In this document: one piece after another, positions 55,170-62,933 of the stretch
Layout: the number at the start of each line of letters is the position of its first letter
How positions within the stretch are numbered: position 1 is the first letter of the stretch
Assembly: GCF_005887115.1 (NCBI RefSeq)
Contig: NZ_PNCJ01000013.1
Coordinates: forward strand, 89,731 to 153,730
Direction of reading: 5' to 3'
Length of the DNA stretch: 64,000 bases
From: Pseudoalteromonas rubra
Lineage (GTDB): Bacteria > Pseudomonadota > Gammaproteobacteria > Enterobacterales > Alteromonadaceae
Position numbers and translations under genes: made by a program
The notes under the pieces: model-generated
Seen by the model: only the letters and a program-made list of their open reading frames with translations
Database searches by the model: none
Told to the model about the DNA's origin: nothing

Positions 55170-55667
55170 TTATACCGGTGGAGGTGGTGCCCCGCCAAAG
55201 GTTGTGGGCGGCGGAGGTGGCGGTATGTTGCTAAAGGTGGTTGGCGGTGGTGGTGGCATGCCTGTAGGTGCAGGTGGCACAGCACAAACCGTTGAGGGCG
55301 GTGCAGGCGGCATGGCTGTGGGTGCAGGTGGCGGCGGCGGTGTCGCCACAGGCTGATCGGTCACATTAGGATCGGTATCATCCAGGTCGGTATCGTTGTC
55401 GACATACCCATCGACATAATCTGTGCAGGCCTTAATGCTCACCTCGGCATTGCCAAAGCCATCATAATCCTTGTCCTGATATAGCACATAGGGCAAAAAA
55501 GCGCCTCGATTGCGGATAAGCCTGTTCGCCCTTTTCATTGATACTTCAATTACGCGCACATCGTAACGAGTATGGTGACATATCTCGATTTTTTTGCCTT
55601 TTGCATAGGCATTCATCGACGTAGCCAACAGCACGGCCATTGCAATGCGCGTTAAGTTGGAATTCAT
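55170..55667 (-). CDS. Secreted protein with polyproline tail, candidate hydroxylation/glycosylation substrate
   Basis: 165 residues with a signal peptide (cleavage near AYA-KG). A globular part (~23-85) has three cysteines, then a calcium-like acidic Asp-rich stretch (DGYVDNDTDLDDTDPNV). The last ~60 residues are about half proline: runs of 4-6 Pro broken by Thr, Ala, Met, Gly and Phe (MPPPPPTTF, IPPPPPPTTF), like plant extensins. It is convergent with the prolyl 4-hydroxylase fusion gene. No enzyme function is visible. The proline runs are the obvious target for the nearby hydroxylase and GlcNAc-transferase; that link is an inference. Confidence 0.82.
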   Translation of the reverse strand: MNSNLTRIAMAVLLATSMNAYAKGKKIEICHHTRYDVRVIEVSMKRANRLIRNRGAFLPYVLYQDKDYDGFGNAEVSIKACTDYVDGYVDNDTDLDDTDPNVTDQPVATPPPPPAPTAMPPAPPSTVCAVPPAPTGMPPPPPTTFSNIPPPPPPTTFGGAPPPPV

Positions 55668-55851
55668 GAGTACCTCCCGGGTAATTGGGTACTCATACAG
55701 TATGGTCGATAAACCATCAAGTTCAATGCAAAAAACTGAATAATCTTCTTCGTGGTCGATTCACTTAGTCACCTCCCGATAACGGTTTGCTCTGTACACC
55801 CGCTATGAGCGGCTATAGTTAAACGTATCACCCATTCACCGAGCGATATTT

Positions 55852-56874
55852 ATGGCTGAAACACGTGTCTTAATTACAGGAGGTGCCGGATTTATTGCCC
55901 ATCACCTGGTGCTGGAGATTCTGCGGCGAACAGACTGGCACATCATCACGCTGGACAGGCTCGACTACAGCGGCAACCTGAACCGGCTGCAGGATGCATT
56001 GAGCGAACTTCCTCCGGCTGTGACACGGCGGGTAAAAATTGTGTTTCACGACTTAAAAGCAGCATTAAACCCACAAATTACTCAGGAAATTGGCCGGGTA
56101 GATTATGTTTTTCATCTGGCTGCGGGGTCTCATGTCGACAGAAGTATTGCCTACCCCATGAGCTTTGTGCTGGATAACGTCGTGGGCACCTGCAATATTC
56201 TGGATTTTGCCCGTACTCAGGATAATCTAAAACGGTTTTTTTACTTCAGTACGGACGAGGTGTTTGGTCCGGCGCCCGCCGAAGTACGCTACAAAGAAAA
56301 TGACCGCTACAACAGCACCAATCCATACTCAGCAACCAAAGCCGGGGGCGAAGAGCTCGCCGTCGCCTACCACAACACCTATCAAGTACCCGTGGTGATC
56401 ACCCATACCATGAATGTGTTTGGGCAGCGACAGCACCCGGAGAAGTTTATTCCACAAAGCATCAGAAAAATACAGCAAGGAGAAACCGTCACGATCCACA
56501 GCGACAAAACCTGTACCATCCCAGGATCGCGCTTTTATATTCATGCACAGGATGTTGCCGATGCCCTGCTGTTTCTGGTTGATATCAACTGGTCAGAACA
56601 CATCGACCATGAACAACCCCTTTGCCCAAAATTCAATATCGTTGGCGCCAGAGAGCTAAATAACTTAGAACTGGCCCAGATCATTGCACAAGTGCAAAAC
56701 AAACCTTTGCATTATGAACTGGTAGACTTTCATTCCTCACGGCCGGGGCATGACCTGAGGTATGCCCTGTGCGGCGAAAAAATGAAACAGCTGGGCTGGT
56801 CACCTAAGGTGGATCTGCTTGATCGTCTGGAGCAAGTGGTGCATTGGACCTTACTTAATCCCAGATGGTGCTAA
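55852..56874 (+). CDS. NAD-dependent nucleotide-sugar 4,6-dehydratase-like protein (SDR)
   Basis: 340 residues. VLITGGAGFIAHHLV is the NAD-binding glycine motif; FSTDEVFGPAP carries the Thr-Asp-Glu of 4,6-dehydratases, and YSATKAGGEELAVAYH the catalytic Tyr-x3-Lys. The closest family is dTDP-glucose 4,6-dehydratase (RmlB-like). It is a single gene, not in a rhamnose operon, so the sugar is unknown. It could supply a modified sugar for the nearby glycosyltransferases; that is only context. Confidence 0.9.
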   Translation: MAETRVLITGGAGFIAHHLVLEILRRTDWHIITLDRLDYSGNLNRLQDALSELPPAVTRRVKIVFHDLKAALNPQITQEIGRVDYVFHLAAGSHVDRSIAYPMSFVLDNVVGTCNILDFARTQDNLKRFFYFSTDEVFGPAPAEVRYKENDRYNSTNPYSATKAGGEELAVAYHNTYQVPVVITHTMNVFGQRQHPEKFIPQSIRKIQQGETVTIHSDKTCTIPGSRFYIHAQDVADALLFLVDINWSEHIDHEQPLCPKFNIVGARELNNLELAQIIAQVQNKPLHYELVDFHSSRPGHDLRYALCGEKMKQLGWSPKVDLLDRLEQVVHWTLLNPRWC

Positions 56875-57065
56875 TCCCTCCAGATAAGACACCATAACAT
56901 TGGTAATTCAACGCCGATGTTATATTCTGCTGATATTCGTTTATCCACCGCCCTAGCACTTGTGCGGGTTTGAGTGATAAGCGGGCCGGACTAACAACAA
57001 TAATAACAAAAGTAGCGCCACACTGGCCGAGTGGCAGTGAAAGCGCCAAGCGCACTAGGGATGTT

Positions 57066-59180
57066 ATGACACAGCAATACTGGGTTGGTGAGTTTTTTGT
57101 AGACTTATCGCGTAACCAAATCACCGTAAACCAAGAGGTCAAAACCTTAGCACCCAAAGCACTGTCGGTACTGACCGTACTGGCTCAGCAGCAGGGCCAG
57201 GTGATCAGTCAGGACGCAATACTGGATGCAGTCTGGCAGGATACCATAGTCTCGCCTAATACTTTGCAACGCTGCATTGCTCAGTTACGAAAAGCACTGG
57301 GTGATGATGGCAAGGAACAGCATTTTATCAAAACCCATGCCAAGCAGGGCTACAGTCTGGAATGTGACGTACGCTGGCAAACCCAGTCGCCAAGCGCAGC
57401 ACCGGCACAGTACACAGAGGACACTCAACCCGAATCAAGCCACACACCAGCGCCCGCGCAAATACGCTCCCGCTCGCAATTCGGATTTGCCCTGTTTGCG
57501 GCGGCGTTTTTTATTGTTGGCCTCGCTGCATCAGTATTATTTGAGCCAAGTTCAAGCGAGCAGCTGACCATCAGCGAATTTCGCCCTCTGACGGCCACCG
57601 ATAACCGCGAAGTCGCCGGGGTTTACTCGCCCGACGGCGAATATATCGTATTCCATCGTTTTTCGACTGAGCTGTGCCGTAACAGCATCTGGGCAAAGCG
57701 CATCGACACCCAACAGGAGTTTCGCCTGACGAACAATCTGGATATCAACGGGCAACATCAGTTTTCACCCGACGGCAAAACCCTGGCATTCGTGCAAACC
57801 TCAACCTGTGTGCAACCCGTCACCCAGAAGCTCTGTTATCACCTGATGACGCTGGAGTTCGATAAAGCGCTGCAAACACCGCAAACCCCAACGCGTGTGC
57901 TGGAATGCAAAAACTCACAGATCAGAGAGCCGCAATGGCTGGATAGCGAGCATATCGCCCTGCTACAAAAAACCGACGAGCGCTGGAAGCTGCTCCGCTA
58001 CTCAATGACAGATAACACCAGCGCGCCTCTGTATGAGATCAGCGACGGCGACATCATCAGCTATGATTATTCCCGTAAAGACGGCCTGCTGGCAGTCGTG
58101 CGCCTTGGTGAGGGAGAGCACTATTATCTCGATATGCTGAGGCCCGATGGCGAGCTGGTATCCAGTCACCGCATACACTACCCAAATACCATTGCCCGGT
58201 TCAGGCCCATCTATCCCAACTTTTCGCCCTATGAAAACCAGCTGGCCTTCAGCACCGGACGCCAGTTATATACGCTGACTTATCAGGGACAAGTCAGCCC
58301 CGTGACCCTGCCAGTTGACGAACCTATGGGTTCCCCGGTGTTTCATCCAGACGGTAACCGTATGCTGGTGATCAAGGGGCAGTATGACAGTGATATTTTG
58401 ACTATGCCGTTTGGCAATGATGACTCGCTGCAAACGTCGCAAGCGACAATCCTCGAGCGCTCCACCAAAGAAGAAAGTAATGCGATATTTCAGCCGGAGG
58501 GTGACCTGCTCGCCTTTAACTCGGCGCGCTCCGGACAAATGCAGATCTGGCTCAGCGACGGGCAAGTACCCCGTCAGCTCAGCAACTTCCCGATGGACAC
58601 CTTTTTATACGAAACCCACTGGTCAGCCGATGGCAGTGAGCTTTTAACTAACGCCGACAAAGCGCTGGTGAAGTTCGCGCTGGATGGCACTGCGCACGCC
58701 ATTCCCCTGGCGCATCCGGTAGAGCAATTGTTTTACTGGGACAGCCGCGCTCAGACGGCACTTGCCCAGCTCAAAATAAATGGGGTGCTCACATTTGCCG
58801 AACTGAACCTGACAAACTCAGCCATACGTGTTCTAAACGACCGCGAGGTCACCTGGGCCCTCAAAACCGCTGACGGTAGCCTGGTTTATACCGATCACAT
58901 GGATCGTTTCTGGCGATCCGGCCCGGTTGAAGACGAGCTGATTGAGCCACTTCTTGATCAGGGCAGCGAGCGGCGCTTTACGGCCTATGGCAATACCTTG
59001 TACGGGATCAATGAAAACGCACAATTGTGGTCTTACGATCTGCACAGCGGTAACTTTAAGATCTTAACCACAGTGGCAAATGATATTGTCCGTATTTCGG
59101 CGGTCAACGATCAACAGATCTTGCTGATCAAGCAGCTTACATCCCGAAAAGAAGTGGTGGAGTTGCTGCTGGCTGAGTAA
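57066..59180 (+). CDS. CadC/ToxR-like transmembrane regulator with periplasmic beta-propeller
   Basis: 704 residues from the ATG at 57066 (AGGG 5 bases upstream; a frame from 56970 is unlikely). Residues ~5-105 form an OmpR-type winged helix (PKALSVLTVLAQQQGQVISQ, SPNTLQRCIAQLRKALGDD), followed by a Pro/Ser linker and one transmembrane helix (~138-158). The rest is a TolB/PD40-like propeller (YSPDGEYIVFHRF, FSPDGKTLAFVQ). It probably senses a periplasmic signal through the propeller and binds DNA without a phosphorelay. The target genes are unknown. A terminator follows at 59192-59217. Confidence 0.9.
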   Translation: MTQQYWVGEFFVDLSRNQITVNQEVKTLAPKALSVLTVLAQQQGQVISQDAILDAVWQDTIVSPNTLQRCIAQLRKALGDDGKEQHFIKTHAKQGYSLECDVRWQTQSPSAAPAQYTEDTQPESSHTPAPAQIRSRSQFGFALFAAAFFIVGLAASVLFEPSSSEQLTISEFRPLTATDNREVAGVYSPDGEYIVFHRFSTELCRNSIWAKRIDTQQEFRLTNNLDINGQHQFSPDGKTLAFVQTSTCVQPVTQKLCYHLMTLEFDKALQTPQTPTRVLECKNSQIREPQWLDSEHIALLQKTDERWKLLRYSMTDNTSAPLYEISDGDIISYDYSRKDGLLAVVRLGEGEHYYLDMLRPDGELVSSHRIHYPNTIARFRPIYPNFSPYENQLAFSTGRQLYTLTYQGQVSPVTLPVDEPMGSPVFHPDGNRMLVIKGQYDSDILTMPFGNDDSLQTSQATILERSTKEESNAIFQPEGDLLAFNSARSGQMQIWLSDGQVPRQLSNFPMDTFLYETHWSADGSELLTNADKALVKFALDGTAHAIPLAHPVEQLFYWDSRAQTALAQLKINGVLTFAELNLTNSAIRVLNDREVTWALKTADGSLVYTDHMDRFWRSGPVEDELIEPLLDQGSERRFTAYGNTLYGINENAQLWSYDLHSGNFKILTTVANDIVRISAVNDQQILLIKQLTSRKEVVELLLAE

Positions 59181-59191
59181 GCAGTAACTCA

Positions 59192-59217
59192 AAAGGGCAG
59201 CCGTTTCTGCCCTTTAA
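59192..59217. terminator. Terminator between convergent regulator and secF genes
   Basis: AAAGGGCA (59192-59199) pairs with TGCCCTTT (59208-59215) around an 8-base loop, with A and T flanks suiting both directions. Confidence 0.85.
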
Positions 59218-59229
59218 ACACCGCGCTTT

Positions 59230-60132
59230 TTAAGGCTCTGCCAGCTGCTGTTGCTCTTGTTCACTCAGCGAACGCTGATAATTACGATGACTCAGCCCCA
59301 GCCACTGCGGTAAAGTGGCACTGACAAAAATAGAAGACCAGGTTCCCACCGTAACCCCGATAAACAAGGCACTCGCAAATCCCTGCAAACTGGCACCGCC
59401 GAGCCACCACAATGCCGCTATGGTTGTCAGCGTGGTTGAAGAAGTAATGGTGGTTCTGCCCAGTGTACTGCTAAGTGCCGCATTGATGGTGTCGCTGACC
59501 TTGCAATCCTCCCTGGCGCGCACCAACTCACGGACTTTGTCGCCAATCACAATAGAATCATTCAGTGAGTAACCAATGATAGCCAGCAAAGCGGCCAATA
59601 TCGTCAGATCAAACTCCATGCCGGTGAATGCAAACCAGCCCAATGTAATCAACACGTCGTGCAGTAGGGCCAGACTTGCCGACACAGCCAGTCGCCATTC
59701 AAACCGAACAATCAGATACAAGCCTACTGCCAACAGGCTAACGAGCAAAGCCAGCCCGCCCTGTTCAATGAGTTCAGCACCAATCTGGGCACCCACAAAA
59801 CGGCTGTCGAGGATCTCCACCCCCAGGTTGTCGGGTAACTGAGTGTGCCAGCTAAGTGGCGTCGGTCTGTCATTGTGCGGCGGCTGGAATACTTGCCAGT
59901 GAAGTGCCCCCTGAGCAGATAAACGAAACTCTCCGCTCACATGAGGTGCCAGCTGGTGCTGTAATTCATCGCCGGATATATCCTGAGCAAGCTGGAATTC
60001 TGTGACATAGCCACCCGTAAAATCCTGCCCGAGCTCAAGACCTCGCTGACTGATAAGCACACAACTGAGTATCATCGCAATCAGACTCAGCACTAAGCCA
60101 GAGGTTCGAAGTGTTTGCCATAAATCGCGCAT
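59230..60132 (-). CDS. secF: Protein translocase subunit SecF, accessory copy
   Basis: 300 residues with six membrane helices. SLIAMILSCVLISQRGLELGQDFTGGYVTEF is the SecF N-terminus, and LLAIIGYSLNDSIVIGDKVREL plus TTITSSTTLTTIAALWWLGG are the conserved RND-type blocks. With SecD it forms the proton- or sodium-driven complex that pulls exported proteins. It begins 1 base after the secD stop. The set lacks yajC and tgt beside it, so it is likely a second, accessory SecDF; the main copy would be elsewhere. Confidence 0.93.
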   Translation of the reverse strand: MRDLWQTLRTSGLVLSLIAMILSCVLISQRGLELGQDFTGGYVTEFQLAQDISGDELQHQLAPHVSGEFRLSAQGALHWQVFQPPHNDRPTPLSWHTQLPDNLGVEILDSRFVGAQIGAELIEQGGLALLVSLLAVGLYLIVRFEWRLAVSASLALLHDVLITLGWFAFTGMEFDLTILAALLAIIGYSLNDSIVIGDKVRELVRAREDCKVSDTINAALSSTLGRTTITSSTTLTTIAALWWLGGASLQGFASALFIGVTVGTWSSIFVSATLPQWLGLSHRNYQRSLSEQEQQQLAEP

Positions 60133-60133
60133 A

Positions 60134-61948
60134 TCAGGCTCCTTTTACCGGCTTGGTCCGATAGACCCACTGAGACAGTTGCCCGGAGACCACCACACCG
60201 CAAAACATGCTAGTGATAATCCCCAGAGCCAGGGTGATGGCAAAGCCCTTAACCGGGCCATAGCCGATGGACATTAATACCAATGCAGTGATCATGGTGG
60301 TCAGGTTGGCATCTATGATGCTGCTTTGCGCTTGCTGATAACCACGTTTTAGCGCCGCGCGCATGCTGCTCCCCTGCCGCCTTTCTTCTTTGATCCGCTC
60401 AAAGATAATCACATTGGTATCGACTGCCATGCCTATGGTCAGAACCAGACCCGCAATCCCCGGTAAGGTCAGCACCACACCGGGTAACAAAGACATCAGA
60501 CCCACTAAACACACCAGATTCGCCACCAGCGCCACGCAGGCTATAACGCCCAGTTTGCGATACCACAGCAACATAAAACCCAGCGTCAGTGACAGACCCA
60601 GTGCCAGTGCCGCAAAGCCGCTGCTGATGTTCTGCTCACCCAAACTCGGCCCTATGGTGCGCTCAGTTACTATGGTCAGGGGCGCATCTAAGGAGCCAGC
60701 CCGCAGTAACAGTGCCAGATCCTGCGCTTTTTGCCACGACCCTAAATTGGTTATGCTGAAGCGCTGCCCCAGCACCTGCTGGATGGTAGCCACTGAGATC
60801 ACCTGACTGCTTTCGCGGATCTCTCCCCGGCTGTCGGCAATGTACTCACTGTACATAGTCGCCATAGGCTGACCCACATGCGTGCGGGAAAAACGCAGCA
60901 TTTTATCGCCGCCCTGGGATGATAGAAACAGCTGTACCAGAGGCTTTCCGTATTCGTCCCGGCCAGCCTGCGCCGAATCAATATCGGCCCCAGTAAAAAT
61001 GGCTCGCGGATCTAACCTCACCATTCCGTGTTCAGCTTTAACGCGCTTGCCACCGAATTCCTGCAAAGCGTGAAAAGACAACTGTGCCGTAGCACCGATG
61101 ATCCGCTTTGCTGCCGCCGGATCCTGCACCCCGGGTAGTTCAATGCGAATATAATTCGCGCCCTGACGCTGCGTCACAGCTTCAGTAATACCCAGCTCTT
61201 CAATCCGCGAGCGCAGCGTCGTCAACGCTTGTGTCATAGTCTGCTTTTCAAAAGCCGCCTTGCCGGTTTCATCATAGCTTAAGGAAGCACGCAACAAGCT
61301 GCCTTGCTGGTGTGTACTGACACTCAGATGCTGAAACTGACCCAGTAATGCCGACTGCAACTGATGCAGTGCCGCCTCTCCCTGAGGAAGTGCCACCAGC
61401 TCAAGACCAGCAACCGAACTGCGCTCAATACGAACGCCTTTTAACTTGTCACGGATCCGCAGCGCTTTGGCCTCCAGCGCAATGTTTTCCATGTGCTTTT
61501 CCAATGCTTTCTCTGTGTCGACTTTCAGCACGAACAGTACACCACCGTTCAAATCAAGACCCAGTTTAATGGGAGACAGGCCCAGTCGTTGCAGCCAGTA
61601 AGGTGCAGTAGCTTGTTCAACCACGGTTACCGAAGCCTGCCCGCGCAGTGCCTCAGCCAATACCTCTTGTGCTGCAGCGGAGGCAGTTTGTGGAGTTAGT
61701 GTAACCAAAGTCGGTTCGCCCGACTCTATGTCAGCCACGGTAAAGCCGCGACTTTGCAGCAACTGCACAAGCTGGTCCGGGCCGGGTGCTGCCGGCTCTG
61801 ATGTTAGTGTACGGATACTGAGTTGGGTGGTGTTTTGATATAAGTTGGGCATAGCACACAGACCCAGTATCAGGATCACGGCTACCACCAGCAGACTTTT
61901 AAGCCGCGCCGGCCAGGCCGTATTCGCAGCGTTCGCTCTTCTATTCAT
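60134..61948 (-). CDS. secD: Protein translocase subunit SecD, accessory copy
   Basis: 604 residues from the ATG at 61948 (a GTG at 61960 is possible). One N-terminal helix, then periplasmic P1 domains including LSPIKLGLDLNGGVLFVLKV and ALTTLRSRIEELGITEAVTQ, then five membrane helices with GLVLTIGMAVDTNVIIFERIKEE, the SecD signature. It works with SecF encoded just downstream. The gene has no yajC neighbour. Upstream, a small secreted-protein gene (62063-62587) points the same way and may be its partner. Confidence 0.93.
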   Translation of the reverse strand: MNRRANAANTAWPARLKSLLVVAVILILGLCAMPNLYQNTTQLSIRTLTSEPAAPGPDQLVQLLQSRGFTVADIESGEPTLVTLTPQTASAAAQEVLAEALRGQASVTVVEQATAPYWLQRLGLSPIKLGLDLNGGVLFVLKVDTEKALEKHMENIALEAKALRIRDKLKGVRIERSSVAGLELVALPQGEAALHQLQSALLGQFQHLSVSTHQQGSLLRASLSYDETGKAAFEKQTMTQALTTLRSRIEELGITEAVTQRQGANYIRIELPGVQDPAAAKRIIGATAQLSFHALQEFGGKRVKAEHGMVRLDPRAIFTGADIDSAQAGRDEYGKPLVQLFLSSQGGDKMLRFSRTHVGQPMATMYSEYIADSRGEIRESSQVISVATIQQVLGQRFSITNLGSWQKAQDLALLLRAGSLDAPLTIVTERTIGPSLGEQNISSGFAALALGLSLTLGFMLLWYRKLGVIACVALVANLVCLVGLMSLLPGVVLTLPGIAGLVLTIGMAVDTNVIIFERIKEERRQGSSMRAALKRGYQQAQSSIIDANLTTMITALVLMSIGYGPVKGFAITLALGIITSMFCGVVVSGQLSQWVYRTKPVKGA

Positions 61949-62062
61949 AATTTGACTCACTTAACGATGAGCTGCCTCATTTGGCCGCTCACACTTTCGC
62001 TATTTACCTGATAAAACGTGTTGTAATCCGACCGAACCTTGCGGTCGGTTTGTGTTGTGAGA

Positions 62063-62587
62063 TCAGGCGCTCAGCTGATAAGTCAGTCTTGCTCGATAGG
62101 TTAAGTTGGCGGGTTGACAGTCATTGATCAGCCCCGTGCGTGCACGAGTCGCACACTGATGCCAGGGTCGCGTCAAAGGTTGATGAATATATTGCTGGCT
62201 CACCCGATACAAGTCGGGGTCAGCAAAGGCATAGAGTAGATCATAATCCGGCTGCTGGTCCGGATGCAGAAAGTAACTGGGATGCGTTAAACGGTTCTGT
62301 GACGGCAGTTGCGCGGGATAGCTTGCCGGTTGTGAATGCGACACCTCAGTACCAGGTGCAGGCAAATGCTTGATCAGTGCAGTGTCAGTGACCTTATGCC
62401 TGAGATCATTCGCGTCGGGCGCTGTATGTGGCTCGGCACTCACTGCCTGTGACAGCACAACCACAGAGACGGGTTGAGTTTGCCAATCTGCGGCCACAGC
62501 ATCACGACTACCCATATTCAGTAGCGTACATAACAGCAAAAACGGCACTAAACACCGCAGCACTTTGGCAAATGTCTCATAACTCAT
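62063..62587 (-). CDS. Small secreted or anchored hypothetical protein upstream of secD
   Basis: 174 residues from the ATG at 62587; an in-frame TTG at 62656 is unlikely. The N-terminal VLRCLVPFLLLCTLLNMG is a signal peptide or anchor. The mature part is rich in Pro, Gln, His and Tyr (PSYFLHPDQQPDYDLLYAF) and has two cysteines near its end. No family was recognised. It lies 114 bases upstream of secD on the same strand; whether it is cotranscribed is not clear. Confidence 0.65.
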   Translation of the reverse strand: MSYETFAKVLRCLVPFLLLCTLLNMGSRDAVAADWQTQPVSVVVLSQAVSAEPHTAPDANDLRHKVTDTALIKHLPAPGTEVSHSQPASYPAQLPSQNRLTHPSYFLHPDQQPDYDLLYAFADPDLYRVSQQYIHQPLTRPWHQCATRARTGLINDCQPANLTYRARLTYQLSA

Positions 62588-62933
62588 GTGGTGAAGATAT
62601 AGTCGGCAAGGCGGTTTTTCAATAGCTGTAAGGCTAAATAGTTTGCTTATCTGCAAAGTGAGAAGAATAGATACGGGACAAAGGAATAAGTTTCAGCGCT
62701 TAACTTGTTAAGCGCTGAAACTAAAATGAGGTGAGTCAGCCTGTAAGTTAACTGAGTCGATCGTTCACAACCTGAAATGATTGTAACTCTCATGGTTTCA
62801 AGTGGTTGGGAATTTTAGTGGTGTGTATCAAACCATGTGCCTTTGGTAAACGAATTCATATGAAGATACGTGGAGTCTAATCGGCTCACTAAATAAATTA
62901 GATTGTTAACAAAGCAAATAAGTCAACAGAAGA
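62588..62933. other. 346-base gene-free stretch with a perfect palindrome
   Basis: It holds the 34-base palindrome at 62689-62722 and AT-rich sequence up to the presumed left end of the IS256-family element near 62934. No coding sequence was seen. Confidence 0.5.
62689..62722. repeat. Perfect 34-base palindrome
   Basis: The 16-base arms AGTTTCAGCGCTTAAC (62689-62704) and its complement (62707-62722) are separated by only TT. There is no T-run, so it is not a typical terminator. It could form a cruciform or a regulatory hairpin, and it sits about 210 bases from the IS element. Confidence 0.8.
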
